64,000 nt of DNA, from assembly GCA_934045905.1 (NCBI GenBank), contig OW203765.1, positions 26,129,151 to 26,193,150 on the forward strand, read 5' to 3'. Positions 11,919 through 23,442 of this stretch are shown piece by piece (position 1 is the stretch's first letter; every line of letters starts with the position of its first letter). The position numbers were made by a program, and so were the translations under genes. Source of the stretch: Leuctra nigra (Eukaryota; Arthropoda; Insecta; Plecoptera; Leuctridae). A model generated the notes under the pieces. It was not told the DNA's origin. It worked only from the letters and a program-made list of their open reading frames with translations, and did no database searches.

Positions 11919-12621
11919 CATGGAAAATGGGGTTTGACGATAAATTTTGAAAAGACTAAGTATTTGGTAGTCGGAGGGAAGGGATGTGATCTTGATGTTA
12001 ACGGTAAAGTGGTGAAGTCTTGCAGGGAGTATAAGTACTTGGGGGTCATTATAGGGGAGGATGGAAGCAGCAGGAGAGAAATTGACAATCGGATAGCGCA
12101 AGCAAAGCAGGCAACTCAGAAGTTAAATTCTTTGCTGTGGTCCGAGCAGCTACATAAAAAAAAAAAAAATATATATATAACGCAGTAGTGAGGAGTCTTC
12201 TCACTTATGGGTCCGAAGCATGGGAGTTGACAAAGAGAAATAAAGAAAGACTTCTTGCAACGGAGATGGATTTTCTGCGGAGGAGCTGTGGAGTATCACG
12301 GCTACAGCACATACGTAAAAAAGGAAATTAGAGAAAGGATGGAGAAGAAAGACACGGTGGTACAAGAGATTGAAGAACGAAGGTTAAAGTGGTACGGGCA
12401 TATGAGAAGGATGGACGCGAACAGGTGGCCACAGAGGATGTGGGAGTGGGTGCCACCTGGACGACGGTTTAGAGGGCGTCCGGCCAAGGAATGGCACTCC
12501 GAGGTCAAGTAGGCTATGGAAAGTCATCAACTGGAAGAGGACGAATGGAGGGACAAGGATTCCTGGCGTCTAGGATGCGAGACACGGCCACGGCTGTAAA
12601 TCACTCGCAATATATATATAT
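11919..12621 (+). mobile_element. 5'-truncated LINE fragment in intron 1 of OR-B
   Basis: Two open stretches encode the C-terminal part of a LINE reverse transcriptase: FEKTKYLVVGG and REYKYLGVIIGEDG (11898-12188), then RLKWYGHMRRMDANRWPQR and GRRFRGRPAKEW (12255-12512). The 12 bp target duplication ATGAAAACATCA is present at 11907-11918 and 12622-12633. The 3' end is a short (TA)n tail. The frame is broken, so the copy is dead. Confidence 0.85.
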
Positions 12622-13315
12622 ATGAAAACATCAGAAATGTCTTGACATAATTTCTGCCCGAGAGTAAATATTGATTGTGATGATATATTTATACCGTGAG
12701 ACAAAAACGTTTGCTTCAACATTTCCCAAAAGCCTAACAAATTGCCTCCACGATTTATTCGACAGTAATGCAACTTCGGGAGGTGGTTTATAAAGAACTT
12801 ATTTGCAAATTAGAAGAAAATGTTTTTATTTTCTTAAATTTTTTCCTAAATTATTTAATAGTATACCAAGAAAATACGAAACTATAGGACTTTAGCGTTC
12901 TTGGTTTTATAGAAACTGTATGACATCAACTGGGCCACCATCAGAACACAAGAACTACCGAAAATCTTTTTTCTGATGAGTGTATCGTCGCTCTACGCGG
13001 TTCATATTGGCAATCTCTACGTAAAACAAGGAAAAATGCATTCCTTGCTGAGATCTTTAGACGCAATTAAAGTCAAGTACTCATCTCAGAAAAGTCGTCA
13101 TCGATGTTTGGTAACACAAACGTCGAAACTAACTGACTTTCTTCATAAATATCTGCCATACATATACTCAGTTTCGTGGTTGGGTGGAGTTGTCGTTTAC
13201 TATGTTGCTCTACTCGATGAGGAGTTCTTGAACGGGTAAGTTGAGGATGAAAATAACTTAGCATATGAAGTGTAAAATATGTTGAGCGAAGAATTTAAAG
13301 AAAATCACGATTTTT

Positions 13316-13760
13316 GAACGAGCGTAGCGAGCGTCACCACGGTATACTCTTATGGTACTTTCTCCGTGTGTTTGTTTTTTGTTCGTTTGTTTTTTTGTTT
13401 TTTTGCCTGCACTGCAAAGGTCAAACCGCACACACATACTAACGTAATCTATATGCGGTCTCTTGGATCGTTTTTGTAAGGGATCCCTATTGGTTGGTCC
13501 GATCAATTTGAAATTTTTACAAGTCATTACGACTATCATTGTCCCCAATTTACAAAGTTTCAGCCAAATTATTCTATTGTTTAAAATTTAAATCCATATT
13601 TCATATGTTTTTTTTTAATTTAAACTAGAAGCGTCAACTTAAAACTTTGCATGTCATTGGGACCAACATTATCTGTATTTTTCACAATTTTCAGACTAAT
13701 CTGTAATTATTTCCAAAAGTTATTGTAATTATGAAATATTTAAGTATAAATATTTGAGAA
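13316..13760. mobile_element. Dispersed element, inverted relative of 9915-10727, in intron 2 of OR-B
   Basis: Begins with gagcgtagcgagcgtcacca, the reverse complement of the other copy's end, followed by tactttctccgtgtgt and caaaccgcacacacatact. The internal phrases are inverted and more degenerate. Shorter than copy 1 and non-coding. Confidence 0.65.
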
Positions 13761-14297
13761 ATATGAAGAGTACAACGCATGGCACATAATTATTTTTCCA
13801 CCGACAAAACACATTCACTCTTTGTCTTTTGGTTGCAATTTAACATTATTTAACGTAATTTGATATCTATTTGAAATTCTTTTCAGAATATACTTCCCTT
13901 TCGATGTGTCAGTATATCCTAACAGGCAATTCACCGTTCTTTTTGAAGTAGTAATGTGGATGCATGCCATGATGCTATTTTGTCTGGTGATGTTAGGTAT
14001 GTATACATGGTTATTCCATATGATTTGCCAATTTCGAGTTCTACGCGACAAATTGTTGAATATCCGAGCGGATAGTTTGAAACATATCAAGGAAAAGCAT
14101 CACCGGAAGACCAGGAATATGGCCAAGAACAGTGAAACACTAGCAGAGCTGAGTCAAGAAGAAACCCATATCGTGCAAGCAGACTTGTATGAGAGACCAA
14201 GGGCATGGAAAGTGATAGGAGCACATCGGTATCCAATCAACTACAGGAAACCTGATGAAGAGAAGCGTGAGCTTGACTTGGAGATGGAGAGACGTCT

Positions 14298-15090
14298 TAT
14301 TTTAATCGTCTTATTTTAATAATCTAACTTCAGTCTAATATAGGTACTCCAATCTTTAGATTGATACCTATACGAATGATTATTATAAAAATTATTTGAA
14401 CCTATGTAAACGTAATACTATTCTTCTAATTTGAATCTCTCTAATTTCATGTAGCTTCATTGACTTTTATATTGACTGAATTATAGTTTACTTTTTAATT
14501 ATTTTAATTTTAGATTGATACCAATATGATTGATTATTATAAAAATTGAACCTATGTAAACGTAATACCATTCTTCTAATTTGAATCTCTCTAGTTCCAT
14601 GTAGCTTCAATGACTATATTGACTGAATTGTAGTTACTATAGTTACCTTTTAATTATTTTAATTTTAGATTGATACCAATATAAAGGATTATTATAAAAA
14701 TTATTTGAACCTTTGTTAACGTAGTACTATTCTAAGAACTAATAGTCTGAATGATTGTGCCAAGATCTGTTTCTCTTTAGGCACCAAATCAGCTAGATTA
14801 CAAAATTAGATGAATTATCACTAATATTATGTAACTCTAGTTTTCTGTTATGACTGTTTTTATAGTTCCTACTTATTTCATTAATTACTAATTGACTATT
14901 CTAAACATTACCAATAATATTAGTATTAAGTTAATATCATAATAAGTAATATTGTAATATTTGTGTTATTTAATTATTCATATCTGTAGTCATACCCCGA
15001 CACAAGAAGTTCCTTCTTACTGGGGTATAGGAAATCACTGTAAACACAAATGTATTTATTACTCAATAAACATACTGAATACTGAATACT
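14298..15090 (+). mobile_element. 793 bp insertion splitting exon 3 of OR-B (LINE or SINE 3' end)
   Basis: OR-A reads gagacgtctgaaggaatgc without interruption; OR-B has the insertion between gagacgtct and gaaagaatgc. The insert contains about three diverged tandem copies of a 140-165 bp unit (attattataaaaatt, gtaaacgtaatac, ttctaatttgaatctctc). Near the end is a stem-loop (accccgacacaagaag...cttcttactggggt), then a short tandem tail (tactgaa repeated). That tail and hairpin are typical of LINE-mobilised 3' ends. No protein. Confidence 0.7.
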
Positions 15091-15599
15091 GAAAGAATGC
15101 ATCCAGCATCATCAGGCTCTCATAGAGTGAGAACACTTCTTCCAACTTAGTTTATATTATTAAAATAACTATTATTAATTGTTTGTATCATTGTTTCAGG
15201 ACATTTAACGAAAGTAATGAATTGACTCAACCAAATATGTTAGCTTCTATTGTATTCAGTATTGCTTCGTATTCACTGGCATTATCATACATTACATTGG
15301 TAAGCATAATGGTTACCATTACATTGGTAACAATATAATTGTTACTTATTCTTGTACTGACGAATAATATACCGCGTTCCAGGTGGATTCGATTGATGCG
15401 ATTACATGGATAATTCTTACCATTATTTTGGGTGGGGGTACAGCGTTCGCTGCAGCCTGCTGGTTATGCGACCAACTCTCTGAGGAGGTAAGAAATGTAA
15501 CGATAAATACGGTGTTATGTTGGGTGGCATTACACAACCCGGCTGCTATGTGAATAGACGTTGGTTTGGGAAGTGTTCTTGAAAGTTTATGATTGATTC

Positions 15600-15794
15600 G
15601 AAGCTTCACGGCTATCAAGCGATCAATGCGGATCATGATGTTGATGGCTAATCAACCTGTTGTCCCGTGTTACAGAGCTCGCTAGTGAGGGAGGCTGTCT
15701 ACGGTTGTGATTGGTTCGAAGCGTCGGAAAGCTTCAAGCGATCAATGCGGATCATGATGTCGATGGCTAATCAACCTGTTGTGCCGTGTTACAG
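15600..15794 (+). repeat. Upstream copies of receptor exon 6 in OR-B (119 bp unit)
   Basis: Before the true exon 6 (15795-15950) there is one full acceptor-plus-exon copy (acceptor ending 15675) and a degraded partial copy (about 15600-15675). The units match the large array at 55470-64000. Confidence 0.85.
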
Positions 15795-15950
15795 AGCTCG
15801 CTAGTGAGGGAGGCTGTCTACGGTTGTGATTGGTTCGAAGCGTCGGAAAGCTTCAAGCGATCAATGCGGATCATGATGTCGATGGCTAATCAACCTGTTG
15901 CTGCTATGGCTGCAGGTTTCATACCGCTGTCGTTGGTGACTGTTCTTAAT

Positions 15951-16543
15951 GTACGCTTTTAGAATAATTATCATTAACTTAAGACTTAGTTAATACGGTT
16001 CACGGTAGTCCCGGCCTAGTTCGAATTTAACATTAATGTCAATGTCACGTGACTGATGCTACGACGGTCTTGCCGGCGGGCTAGATCTCTAGCATGCTTT
16101 GGCGGACCGCGCTAAGACCTTTTTATATTTAATTGGGGCTAAGAATTGTCTTATCTCGGTCTTATACTAAGACGGTCTTAGTGTAAGAGCGTCTTAGTGA
16201 AACAGATTTTATTAGGTAATAGTTAAAAGTTAAAAGTTAAGAATTGCAATAGTTAAAAAATAACACAAGTCGTTGGACTTCTTAAAAACATTAAGATTTG
16301 TAAAAGTCCAACGACTTGCGTTTTTTTTTTAATTAATAGCCAAACCTAAGAACTGAATTTTATCATTGCTATTTTCCCTCATACTGATTTCTGATCTCAG
16401 TTTGAAGATAAAGTATGTTATATTTTCACATTTTAAGATTTTATGATTTTTTTCTTTCTGAACTGTTTTGGTTATAATAAAATGATTACATTTTCTATAT
16501 TACTATAAATTTTATCCCATGTCGTTTTGTTTTCTGCCCACAG
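15951..16543. other. Intron 6 of OR-B with a hairpin at 16266-16318
   Basis: The intron is longer than in OR-A because of an insert starting near 16000. It includes gtcttag-type repeats (16150-16200) and a hairpin with 15 bp arms (caagtcgttggactt / aagtccaacgacttg). It looks like a small foldback element; no coding content. Confidence 0.55.
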
Positions 16544-16609
16544 TTGGTGAAAAATGCTCATAGTTACTACAACGTTCTGAACAGTGTGATACCGAAAACA
16601 GGGGTATAG

Positions 16610-17087
16610 TTATGGCTTCTCTTTCTGACTAAATGTATAACATGATATGTAAGTAACCTATGTAAGTCAAGTATGATAGCAATTTTCAACCAATTAGAGC
16701 ATTTTTTAAAGTAATAGAGTTAAAGATGACTTGCCTTAACTTGTGAGAAAATTTCATATCGATTCAATCGTTGTGAAATAGTCTGTGCAGCAAAAAATGC
16801 AGCTATAAACTACAGCGTTTGTTAATATGTTGGAAAAACTGAATAATTGAAATAAGTTATTGGAAATGGCTGGTGCCATGTTGATTCACGAAAAGTGATT
16901 GGGTTTAATCAATAATGATATACAAATATTACACGTTCATACATATTTTACGCCTCGGAACTGTAACTTCAAATATTGACCTGTAAACATAAGAAATACA
17001 TAATGTGACATACATAAGTTCGTCGCCGTGTGTATGAATCGGATTTTGGATTTTCTTCTCCGCAAGCAGCACTTCTTCTGATTAGAA
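16610..17087. other. Intergenic region between OR-B and OR-C
   Basis: Its first 350 bp match the 3' flank of OR-A (9213-9480), as expected for the A/B duplication. The last roughly 80 bp resemble the 5' flanks of the other receptors and probably hold the OR-C leader. No other gene is seen. Confidence 0.5.
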
Positions 17088-20000
17088 ATGCCGGGAAAAT
17101 CTCATAGGAGACGAAATGACGTCATTTTTAAACTCGCACACGAGCTAGCGTACAAACTTGGTAAGATTTAATCATCACGGAATGATCCAAACAATAAATA
17201 TAATATTTTGTTCGTAAACTTGCTTTAAACAATTATGTCTTACGTATTATGTTTTACTTATTACCTAAATCAGGGAATGAACTTTATGGAAAATATGCAT
17301 GGGCGTCCGCATGATTTCTGCTAGGGTGGGGGGGGGGGGCTAGGCTACGAAAACAATTTTGCCCGGTTTAAGGGGGGTGTTGGGGGCCGCGCCACCCACC
17401 TTGCCTCGCAAAGCGTTTTTTCATTTTGACCACTTTGAAATCAATTTTGAGACGTAATGAGATGTATATTTTATTGAAAAATTCAAATTTTCTTAAATTT
17501 TGACACTGAGGGGGGGGGGGGGGGGGGCATGCCTGCCTGCCCCCCACCTTGGCCCGCACTTTTTTGTTGTTTTTTTGACACTTAGAAATGATTTTTTTGA
17601 TATTTTTGTTTATAAAATCCACAAAAAATTATTGTTTTTCTGAACTCCAGGGGGGCGCATAAAAATAGGTACATAATACTTAATAATACATATTATACTT
17701 AATACATAATACTTATAAAAATAAGATAAAATGTATCACTTTTGTTAAGAGCACAGTGTCGCCACTTAGAGCAGCTTCACCTAATGTTGGTTATGTGAAA
17801 GATAGAAGAAGTTAGTATTATTTGGCCATCGAAAAATCGAGTACAAATTGCAAATTGAACGCATTTCAAGTTTGCAGAAACTAAATGAACATGAAAACAC
17901 TGAAACATAATAATATTGTTACAGTGCGATAGTAATACATAATGCTTTGTTATCTTATCTGTGTTAAACAGATGTATTGGAAAGAATGTTACTCTAATTT
18001 TCTAAACAATATCCATTCACGAACTCGCACCCAATCTTTTTTATGCTACTATGGCACTTTCCATACCTAACTGATTTTCTGTTTTCCTTTTAAATTAAAG
18101 AGCATAATTTCTTTTTGGAATAATCGATTTTCAAATTTATATTGATGTTACCTCTTTTATATATAAATATTCTTCAAACATTCACACAATACATCATAGC
18201 ATGTCCTTTATGATATGTGAAAATATCAGTCGTATAAGTTTACAATTTTTATCATAATAGTATCTCCTTATATTTCGTTTATTTTGTGCTACCCGATTTA
18301 ATAATTCTATGAATTGATTACCTACTTCCCTTAGGCAAAACATCTATACAATTTTGATAGTTTATATTGTGGTGCAAACGCTCGGCCGTTTTAGCAAATA
18401 GAGAGATTTTTTTTTTCATAAGTGGGTATAACTTTGATAGGATGTTCACACGATCAGTCTGATTGCATATTAATTAGTAGCACATTTACATTTTTGCTTC
18501 TTGCCATGTTAAGCGCAAAACTATGAAATTTCCTATACGAATGGAGAGCAAACCCGTTAACTAATTGATCTCAAATTTTAATCTTGGTTAGATAAAAGAC
18601 AATTTATAGGAAATTACCACTTTGAAAATTTTTAAAATTAAATTTCATACGGCACCCAGCAAGACAAGAAAATAGTCAATTTTTTCCAGAAAATCAACTA
18701 ATTATTACAAATTAACGAAATTTTCTTCAATGGTATCCCCAAAAAAGTGCATCATCAGAGTAAATACTTAATAATATTATTACCTAGGATGACTAAAACT
18801 GCACAACAGACGAAATATGAGTCTCTCGTAAGGCGAACAAGTAAAGTCACTCCAATTATCTTGATTAATCAAGATTGTATTAGATATTGAGTAGTATAGA
18901 TTGTGTGATTACTTTTAAATTTACAACAAGAAGACAACATAAAGCAAATGATAAAGACAAATCAATGAATTTATATTATTAAATCTAATAAAACTCTTCG
19001 TAACATGAAGTTACGGAAGTAGTGACTTAACGAGTATTTTCTAAAATACTCGTAAAATTTATCCAATAAGTGATTTTTTTTTATAAGTTAACACAAATCA
19101 TGTACAGTGTATCCACATCCAGTTGTTCTTTCTCCTAATCATTATACCACATTATATCATTATAAATATGCATGAACTCTTGACGTTGAATATAACTCAG
19201 TCTCAAAAATGCTCATGAAATAATCAGTCGACAATCCGCTGGCTGACTGATTTTAATTCATCTCTGTCTCAGGAATGTGCAATTACTCCGAGGATGTGAA
19301 GAAAAGTCCAATGAAACTCTTAATATTCTTCTTCACTCGCTTTGTCGTGGCTCAGCAATGTTACGAAGCAACCTTCCAGCACTTGGCTTATTTCTTCTTC
19401 AACTGGGCCACCATCAGGACACAAGAACTGCCGAAAATGTTTTTCTTTATGAATGTCACTTCGCTCTTCGCTGTATTCGTAGCAAGTTTCTACCTGAGGC
19501 CGGAAAAAATGCATTCTGTGCTGACGTCTTTTGATAACGTTAATACGAAGTATTCAACGCTGAAACATCGTCATCGGTTGATGGTGAAAAAACTTTCGAA
19601 AGTAACTGATTTTCTTTTTAAATATATGCCCCTCTTATACGCACTTTCATTGTTTGCCAGCCCTGTACTTTACTTCCTTGCTCTGCTTGATAAAGATATC
19701 TTGAACGGGTATGTTGAAGGAATTATTAATTTACTAATATTCACACTCGTATTACACACTCTTTTTTGACCATTAGTAATATTATCCACAATAGTGCTTT
19801 GTTCATTTGAATTCTAAGGAGTTGCATGTGAGAGAAAACTTTATTGGTAAACACTGCCCTGCAACAATGGTTGCCACATAGACACAGTATAACATAAAAT
19901 AGAAATCATAGATTTTAAATAAGTAAGAAACTATACATAACATGTTCATAATAATTACATTGAAAATGACAAATCACTATCTAACAAATGAAAAATTATA

Positions 20001-22166
20001 AAACTGTATGTTGACTATATAAATGGTTACGGAGTAGTGCTACCGAACCCTTTAAAGCAAATACACATTTTATATAAAAACCTATTGTCTAACTTAAACT
20101 TACTACACAACTTCTTTAAAAAAATGGGTAAAGTGCCCCTAGCTCCAAAAAATAAACCAGTGAGCAATAACAGTAACTTCAGACGCGTTGTACTCTCCTT
20201 GAAGTAATCTATCGTAGGCTAGATCCTTCTCTTCTCTGCATCAAATTCTTCGGCTTGACCAACGTGCGATTCAAACCGTACAGTCGGATTAAGTATATAG
20301 GATTTCCGAGTCACAGGATCTACAGCCTGTAATCACAGTCTCGAGTAATTTCTTATTAGATCACAATATGTATTAGATTTTTAAACAATTTTTATTAGAT
20401 AACAGTCTAATGCAATTCTGTAATCACAGGATTACATTACAAATGCCGAGAGAGCATTGCTGAAATATATAAAACTTACTTATCTGGGTCCAGTCCTTAT
20501 AATCAATTAGAACACGTTGTAGTTAGTCACTTAATAAGCAATACTATTCATAATAATAATATAGTACTGACACATATTCCATGCTCTGAAGGTAACATAT
20601 GATAATTGTTTCAGGTTATACTATCCTTTCGAAGTTTCCGCATATCCTAACCGCCACTTCACCATTCTCTTTGAGGTGACAATGTCGTTGCATTGCGCCC
20701 TTTTATTTATCACAGTGGCACTTATTGTACTGTCATGGTTCATGCACTTGATTTGCCAATTCCGAATTCTACGCAACAAACTGTTGAATATCCGAACGGA
20801 CAGTTTGAAATACATCAAGGCCAAGCGTCACCGGAAGACCAATGCAAAAACCCAAAGTACCAAAGACCAAATACCAGCTGACCAAATTGTGGTGGAGTTA
20901 AACGGAGGAGGAACACATCTTGTCCCAACAGACTCGTATGAGAGAACCCGGTCATGGAAAGTGATAGGAGCACATCGATATCCAATCAACTACAGGAAAT
21001 CTGATGAAGAGAAGCGTGAGCTTGACTTGGAGATGGAGAGACGTCTGAAGGAATGCATCCAGCATCATCAGGCGCTCATAGAGTGAGGACCTACTGTTTC
21101 TTACCCTGTCTGTTCAATATTAGAATAACTATTATGGAGGTGATTATTTATTTTTTAGGACATGTAATGAAGGCATCATGTTTTCCCAGCCAAATATAAT
21201 AAGTGGTCTTATATTCAGTATTGCGTCATTTTCTTTGGCATTTACTTATATCAGTGTGGTGAGTGATAAATAATAATACAAGCTAAACATAAACAATTAA
21301 TTGTTATTTTACTTTAATAATAAATCGTCACTCGTTTTCAGATGGATTCTATTGATCTTTTAACATGGCTCATGCTTCTCGTAATTTTGTGTGGGGCTAC
21401 AGTATTTGTTGTTTTTTGTTGGATGGCGGACTTACTGACTGAGGAGGTAAGAATTGCAAGTCACATGTTGTGTTGGGAACAATAATTAACAGCCCAGTTC
21501 TTATTGTTTACGTGTGATTGTTTTTATGTGTTAAAATATTTCAAGAGATCAATGCGGATCATGTGTCGATGGCTAATCAACCTGTTGTCCCGTGTTATAC
21601 AGAGTGAAGCAGTGAGGGAGGCTGTCTACGCTTGTGATTGGTTCAAAGCGTCGGAAAGCTTCAAGAGATCAATGCGGATCATGATGTCGATGGCTAATCA
21701 ACCAGTTGTTGTAATGGCTGCTAACTTCATACCGCTAACTTTGGAGACTTTTCGTCAAGTAAGCTTTTTTGCATGCCGTCTTTATAATGTAGTAAATACA
21801 TTTACCTAGAAATACAATTACAATTATTATTGTTTCTCGATTATTTCATTTGTTCAAGTGATGGCCGATGACTTTGTTTCTTATAATAGTTTTAGCTTAT
21901 TATTAATCTGCATTGTACGTTTGTTTTAGTTTTAAAATTTAAGTCATTCCTGGCTTAAGCTTTAGGAAATTGTATGTGAAATATTTGGTAGAACGTTCCC
22001 CACATTGGTTGGTTGATACTGTATATGCCCTGCCAAGAACCGTTTATTTGTTTTGTAACTATTAGTTTTATAATTATGTGTTCTTGTATGTATTTTTTAA
22101 TTACAGATTACGAAAAATGCACATGGTTACTACTCTGTTTTGACCAATGTGATACCGAAGTCCTAG
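17088..22166 (+). CDS. Odorant receptor OR-C (7tm_6 family), seven exons, intact
   Basis: Exons: 17088-17160, 19273-19708, 20615-21082, 21159-21258, 21342-21446, 21603-21758, 22107-22166 (TAG). Junctions are GT-AG with the same phases as OR-A; the joined frame gives about 465 aa. Exon 1 reads MPGKSHRRRNDVIFKLAHEL. Hydrophobic segments match OR-A in place: LLIFFFTRFVVAQQ, FFFMNVTSLFAVFVAS, LFKYMPLLYALSLFASPVLY, ALLFITVALIVLSWF, IIFSxx-type segment of exon 4, WLMLLVILCGATVFVVFCW and VVVMAANFIPLTLETFRQ. Exon 6 starts SEAVREAVYACDWF instead of SSLVREAVY, with an acceptor one base longer (gttatacag). It is likely a ligand-specific subunit; its ligand is unknown. Intron 1 (2.1 kb) carries transposon remnants. 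Confidence 0.85.
17325..17660. other. G/C-homopolymer-rich remnant in intron 1 of OR-C
   Basis: Contains long G runs (about 17328-17337 and 17511-17527) and GC-rich patches within AT-rich DNA, like the stretch at 2150-2250. It probably comes from an old transposon. The minus-strand 84 aa open frame here is low complexity and is not called. Confidence 0.4.
18365..18830. repeat. Dispersed repeat family copy in intron 1 of OR-C
   Basis: Phrases such as gtgggtataactttgat, gatcagtctgattg, aaactatgaaatttc and cagcaagacaagaaaatag recur in the same order at 48385-48640; a partial copy of the family's other end is at about 23040-23215. Three copies mark a dispersed non-coding element whose class cannot be assigned. 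Confidence 0.7.
19825..20335 (-). mobile_element. Possible antisense LINE 3' end in intron 2 of OR-C
   Basis: On the minus strand the segment would end with gcagggcagtgtttaccaat followed by aaag, resembling a retroelement 3' end with a polyadenylation-like signal. The body (gtaagaaactatac, aagtgcccctagctcc) has no reading frame. The call rests only on this style. Confidence 0.3.
21536..21602 (+). repeat. Partial exon-6 copy at the 3' end of intron 5 in OR-C
   Basis: The last 65 bp of the intron (tcaagagatcaatgcggatc, then tgtcgatggctaatcaacct) copy the internal part of exon 6, ending in the acceptor. The same arrangement in OR-A (about 7836-7874) shows that the seed duplication is older than the split of these genes. 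Confidence 0.85.
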
Positions 22167-22339
22167 GAGTGAATTCTAGGTACTGCAATGGCGTTTGTTG
22201 TAAAGCTATCAAAATGAAGATGGACGCTTTGCTGATCATCTCCTTGTCACTAATATTATTGTATTGTACCGACTTTAGTCGTAAATAATACATTTAAAAT
22301 TATACCAAAATTATTGAAATGTTGCATGAGACAATTTTT

Positions 22340-22770
22340 TCAGAGTATTTTATTGTACCTTTTGGGCAGAGACTTGGGAAGTTACTCTGAGAGATAGGCA
22401 GAGACTTGAGGCTGTAGAAATGGATTACTTGATAAGGAGATGCCGGGTCTCCAGGATCGAACACATCAGGAATGAAGAGTTTAGTAATGAAAGTTGAAAC
22501 AGCAGTTACGGATACCTTGAACGAAATGAGACTGGTTTGGTATGGCCATGTACAAAGGATGGGAGAGGAGAGATGGCCGAAAAAGATCAGGATGTGGACG
22601 TTTCCTGGTAGAAGAAGAAGAGGACGACCTAGAGAGGAGTGGAAGCGGCAGGTCAGGTCGGACATGGAGGCAAGATGCTTGGAAGATGGTGATTGTGTGG
22701 GTAGGAGGAAGTGGCATCTGGAATGTGGGAAACGGCCTTGAGTTGCTGTAGAAAACCCAATTAATAACAA
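22340..22770 (+). mobile_element. LINE 3' fragment downstream of OR-C
   Basis: An 89 aa frame (22472-22741) carries MRLVWYGHVQRMGEERWPKK and GRRRRGRPREEWKRQV, the characteristic C-terminal tail of certain LINE reverse transcriptases. Just upstream, in another frame, is RDRQRLEAVEMDYL-like sequence. It is 5' truncated and frame-broken; the same family as 11919-12621 and 53689-54780. Confidence 0.75.
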
Positions 22771-23029
22771 TAAAAATACAGTATTCTTGTATAAAGCACT
22801 TGGTATTATTCAATCAATAAAAAATACACAGTGAAGATTGACTTTCCAGAAGAATCCGACTAAACATCGGCGAAATATCACATGAACAAGTTCGTTTTTT
22901 TTCTTTATTAATTGAATTGAGTTATCCTTTATCCAAGATTGTGTAAATTTTTAATATATTCCTGATATTTCGCGTCATTTCAAGGGTTTTCGCGCCTGTG
23001 ATGATAAAATGATTATTACGAGATTGCGA

Positions 23030-23215
23030 GATTGATTAAGGCAGTAGGCAAATTTGTCTCTAATTAACGAAGCAAAAAGTTAAAAATGTGCCAAGTTATA
23101 ACCATATTTTTTTTTTAAATCTAATCATGATTATAATTTTAAATCATTTAGTCAACCCATTTCGTCTCCAATCGTATCCAAATATGTGGCTGCAAAGAGC
23201 AGAAAAATCGCTCGC
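23030..23215. repeat. Partial dispersed repeat before OR-D
   Basis: attaacgaagcaaaaagtta, caagttataacca and acccatttcgtctccaatcg match 48660-48800. It is the other end of the family seen at 18365-18830. Confidence 0.65.
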
Positions 23216-23297
23216 GTTGCACCACCTGAAATCAATACAGCTACTTACACACAGTATATAGTTCATAAACAGTTCATACAGTTCATATATTATCCAG

Positions 23298-23442
23298 GCT
23301 TCGTAACTTTACATGTCAATATTGATTGAAACCAGAGTCGACATTCGTGCAATAGAATTGTGTGCCACTTCGGTTTGACCTTAAGTCGGAATCGGGTGTT
23401 TAAATTGGCTTCTCCAAATAACACTATTCTTTCTGATTGACA
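23298..23442 (+). promoter_or_regulatory. Conserved 5' flank/leader of OR-D (also 49284-49414 before OR-E)
   Basis: About 145 bp before the ATG are nearly identical between OR-D and OR-E (ccaggcttcgtaactttaca, cattcgtgcaata, gtgtgccacttcg, gaatcgggtgttt). This fits a shared core promoter and leader; no start site can be proved. Confidence 0.4.

Larger units (their letters stand above)
11504..16609 (+). pseudogene. Odorant receptor OR-B, pseudogene (sister of OR-A)
   Basis: Exon 1 is 11504-11576 (starts MPGKSQKIRNQD). Exon 2 survives only as about 12930-13235: about 130 bp, including its acceptor and first hydrophobic segment, are deleted. Exon 3 starts at 13887 but is cut after 14297 by a 793 bp insertion and resumes at 15091-15126; the reading frame runs into a stop inside the insert. 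Exons 4 (15200-15299), 5 (15383-15487), 6 (last copy 15795-15950) and 7 (16544-16609, ends KTGV then TAG) still have proper splice sites and open frames, so decay is recent. Intron 1 also carries a LINE fragment. It could only be expressed as a truncated protein. Confidence 0.8.
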
